Assembly: GCA_937916345.1 (NCBI GenBank)
Contig: CALFUE010000093.1
Location: 1-6,747, forward strand
From: an uncultured bacterium
GTDB taxonomy: Bacteria > Bacillota > Clostridia > Lachnospirales > Lachnospiraceae
Length of the DNA stretch: 6,747 nucleotides
Direction: 5' to 3'
Part shown: positions 5,263-6,747 of the stretch, one piece after another
How positions within the stretch are numbered: position 1 is the stretch's first letter
Layout: every line of letters starts with the position of its first letter
Program-made: the position numbers and the translations under genes
The notes under the pieces: generated by a model
The model's database searches: none
Told to the model about the DNA's origin: nothing
What the model saw: only the letters and a program-made list of their open reading frames with translations

Positions 5263-6342
5263 ATGGGTGAGAACAATGAACAGGCTTATGTCGAATTAAA
5301 AAATATAAACAAACATTTCAAGGATTTTCATGCGTCGAAGGATGTTAATATCTCCATCCCGAAAGGCAGACTCGTGGCGCTCCTGGGTCCTTCGGGCAGC
5401 GGCAAGACCACGATACTCCGCATGATAGCGGGGCTGGAGCAGCCCGATTCCGGCGAGATAATAATAGACGGAAGGGTGGTAAACAATGTGCCCGGCAGCG
5501 AGCGCGGGATAGGCTTTGTATTTCAGAATTACGCGCTGTTTCGCTATATGACGGTCTATGACAACATCGCCTTCGGTCTTCGGGTAAAGAAAGTCCCTGA
5601 GAATGAGATAAAGGACAGAGTGATGGAATTACTGTCACTCATCAGCTGCGAGGGGCTGGAAAAGCGTTACCCAAGCGAGCTCTCCGGCGGTCAGAGACAG
5701 AGAGTAGCCTTCGCCAGAGCCCTTGCCCCGAATCCGCAGATATTGCTTCTCGACGAGCCTTTTGCGGCCATAGACGCAAAGGTGAGACTGGAGCTTCGTA
5801 CCTGGCTTCGGGAGATGATCACGAAGCTTCATATAACAAGCATTTTCGTCACCCACGATCAGGACGAGGCCATCGAGGTGGCGGATGACATCATCGTCAC
5901 TAACTTGGGCAGAGTGGAGCAGGCGGGGACTCCCAGGGAACTCTACAGTGATCCGGCCACGCCTTTTGTGGCGAGATTTATCGGAAATTCCATTCCCGTC
6001 AAAAATTTCGACAGATTCAATTTCTTTGAAAAGAAGAATAATTCTGTCACAGCCATCGTGAGACCTGAGTTTGTCAGTGTCTTCAAGAAGGGAGAAAACC
6101 TTCGCTATCCGAAATCCTCAGAGGAAGCGGTGGTGGAGGATATCATATTCAGGGGCAGTAACCTGGAGATAAGGGTTCGGCTCCACGATAATCTCCTGTC
6201 CTCCGTCAGGAGCATCAACGAGCCTGCCATTTCGGTGGGAGAAAAGGTAGATGTGTTCATCTACAGACTCTTTGTCATCGACGGCGACGATATTTCGTTG
6301 GTTTCAAACCGTACATTGAACGCGGAATCAGTGGTGATCTGA
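5263..6342 (+). CDS. cysA: Sulfate ABC transporter ATP-binding protein CysA
   Basis: The cytoplasmic ATPase that powers sulfate import; 359 residues (E. coli CysA 365). Walker A GPSGSGKTT is at 42-50, the Q-loop Gln88 sits in VFQNYALFRYMTV (the FRxMTV wording is typical of CysA), the signature LSGGQRQ is at 140-146, Walker B ILLLDEP at 160-166 and the switch His198 in FVTHDQDEA. The D-loop reads AAIDAKV where most CysA proteins have GALDAKV, a mild change. Residues from about 240 onward form the C-terminal TOBE-like domain that can sense regulators. ATG 5263 has AGGAGA 6 nt upstream, on the cysW stop. In-frame codons back to 5212 overlap cysW and lack a ribosome binding site. The stop is 1 nt before the next gene. 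Confidence 0.96.
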   Translation: MGENNEQAYVELKNINKHFKDFHASKDVNISIPKGRLVALLGPSGSGKTTILRMIAGLEQPDSGEIIIDGRVVNNVPGSERGIGFVFQNYALFRYMTVYDNIAFGLRVKKVPENEIKDRVMELLSLISCEGLEKRYPSELSGGQRQRVAFARALAPNPQILLLDEPFAAIDAKVRLELRTWLREMITKLHITSIFVTHDQDEAIEVADDIIVTNLGRVEQAGTPRELYSDPATPFVARFIGNSIPVKNFDRFNFFEKKNNSVTAIVRPEFVSVFKKGENLRYPKSSEEAVVEDIIFRGSNLEIRVRLHDNLLSSVRSINEPAISVGEKVDVFIYRLFVIDGDDISLVSNRTLNAESVVI

Positions 6343-6343
6343 T

Positions 6344-6747
6344 ATGGACGAAAGGGTTGTGGTCAGCGATGTACTGATCATAGGAGGTGGTACGGCAGGG
6401 TGCTACGCCGCCATAAAGCTTGGTGAAAATACTGATCTGAAGGTCGTCATTGCAGAAAAGGCCGCCATAAAGAGGAGCGGCTGTCTGGCAGCGGGTGTGA
6501 ATGCGCTGAACGCCTATATCACAGAGGGGCATGAGCCGATAGATTATGTCAGGTATGCCTCGAAGGACGCCGACGGCATAGTGAGGGAGGATTTGCTGCT
6601 TTCCATCGCGAAGCGCTTCAACGAAGTGACTGCGGATCTGGAGAGAAGGGGACTCACCATATTAAAGGACGAGAATGGCAATTATGTGTCAAGAGGCTGG
6701 AGAAATCTGAAGATAAATGGAGAAAACATAAAGCCTATCCTCGCTTC
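6344..6747 (+). CDS. aprA: AprA-like adenylylsulfate (APS) reductase alpha subunit, FAD flavoprotein; cut off by right edge
   Basis: The first 134 residues of a flavoprotein of the fumarate reductase/AprA superfamily. A dinucleotide-binding fold opens it: VLIIGGGTAGCYAA with GxGxxG at Gly14, Gly16 and Gly19, and Glu38 as the likely ribose-binding acid. The segment KRSGCLAAGVNALNAYI (43-59) and the later KDADGIVRED and LKINGENIKP match the clostridial AprA-type reductases as I know them. These would reduce APS to sulfite with a ferredoxin-like AprB partner, expected next but outside the window. The position right behind the sulfate importer supports this over a fumarate reductase, which remains the alternative. 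Start ATG lies 1 nt after the cysA stop with only a weak GGTGAT upstream, so translation is probably coupled to cysA. Substrate-binding residues lie beyond the edge. Confidence 0.78.
   Translation, partial: MDERVVVSDVLIIGGGTAGCYAAIKLGENTDLKVVIAEKAAIKRSGCLAAGVNALNAYITEGHEPIDYVRYASKDADGIVREDLLLSIAKRFNEVTADLERRGLTILKDENGNYVSRGWRNLKINGENIKPILA

Noticed and set aside
4449..5276. Long minus-strand open frame of 275 codons opposite cysW
   Set aside because: It is antisense to an unmistakable permease gene; its Arg/Tyr/His-rich product is what reading a hydrophobic gene backwards gives.

Overview
The window looks like a chromosomal segment from a Gram-positive anaerobe of the Clostridia, probably a Lachnospiraceae-type gut or rumen bacterium. 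The pointers are strong AGGAGG ribosome binding sites, a Ser/Ala-rich lipoprotein linker, a GH3 beta-glucosidase N-terminus of the kind common in that family, tRNA genes without encoded CCA, and an AprA-like flavoprotein of the clostridial type. This placement rests on recognition of protein style, not on a search.

Left part, minus strand. Positions 1-956 hold the 5' part of a glycoside hydrolase family 3 gene that runs off the left edge. Its catalytic barrel stops abruptly just after the nucleophile Asp229 and continues in frame into an unrelated lipocalin-like (DUF5640-type) module, so it is either a fusion/recombinant gene or an assembly chimera. To its right is a minus-strand tRNA-Glu(UUC) - tRNA-Cys(GCA) operon with its own sigma-A type promoter (1326-1354) and a strong intrinsic terminator (1103-1132).

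Right part, plus strand. Divergently from the tRNA operon, with the two -35 boxes only 9 nt apart, comes a LysR-family regulator (1449-2378). Next is a tightly packed sulfate uptake operon: sbp (sulfate-binding lipoprotein), cysT and cysW (permeases) and cysA (ATPase). One nucleotide after cysA begins an AprA-like adenylylsulfate reductase flavoprotein, cut off by the right edge. The genes form one route: sulfate is captured outside the cell by Sbp, imported through CysTW at the expense of ATP by CysA, activated to APS by enzymes not in this window, and reduced to sulfite by an Apr-type reductase. The LysR protein is the likely local controller.

Regulatory structure is concentrated in two spots. 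One is the divergent tRNA/lysR promoter region, where CGAC half-sites lie on both sides. The other is the short lysR-sbp gap, which has an AT-rich alternating inverted repeat and a 9-bp hairpin that buries the sbp Shine-Dalgarno sequence. Three further near-perfect stem-loops or palindromes lie inside lysR and sbp coding sequence. No mobile element, CRISPR array or replication origin was seen, and no stretch over 300 bases lacks a gene.
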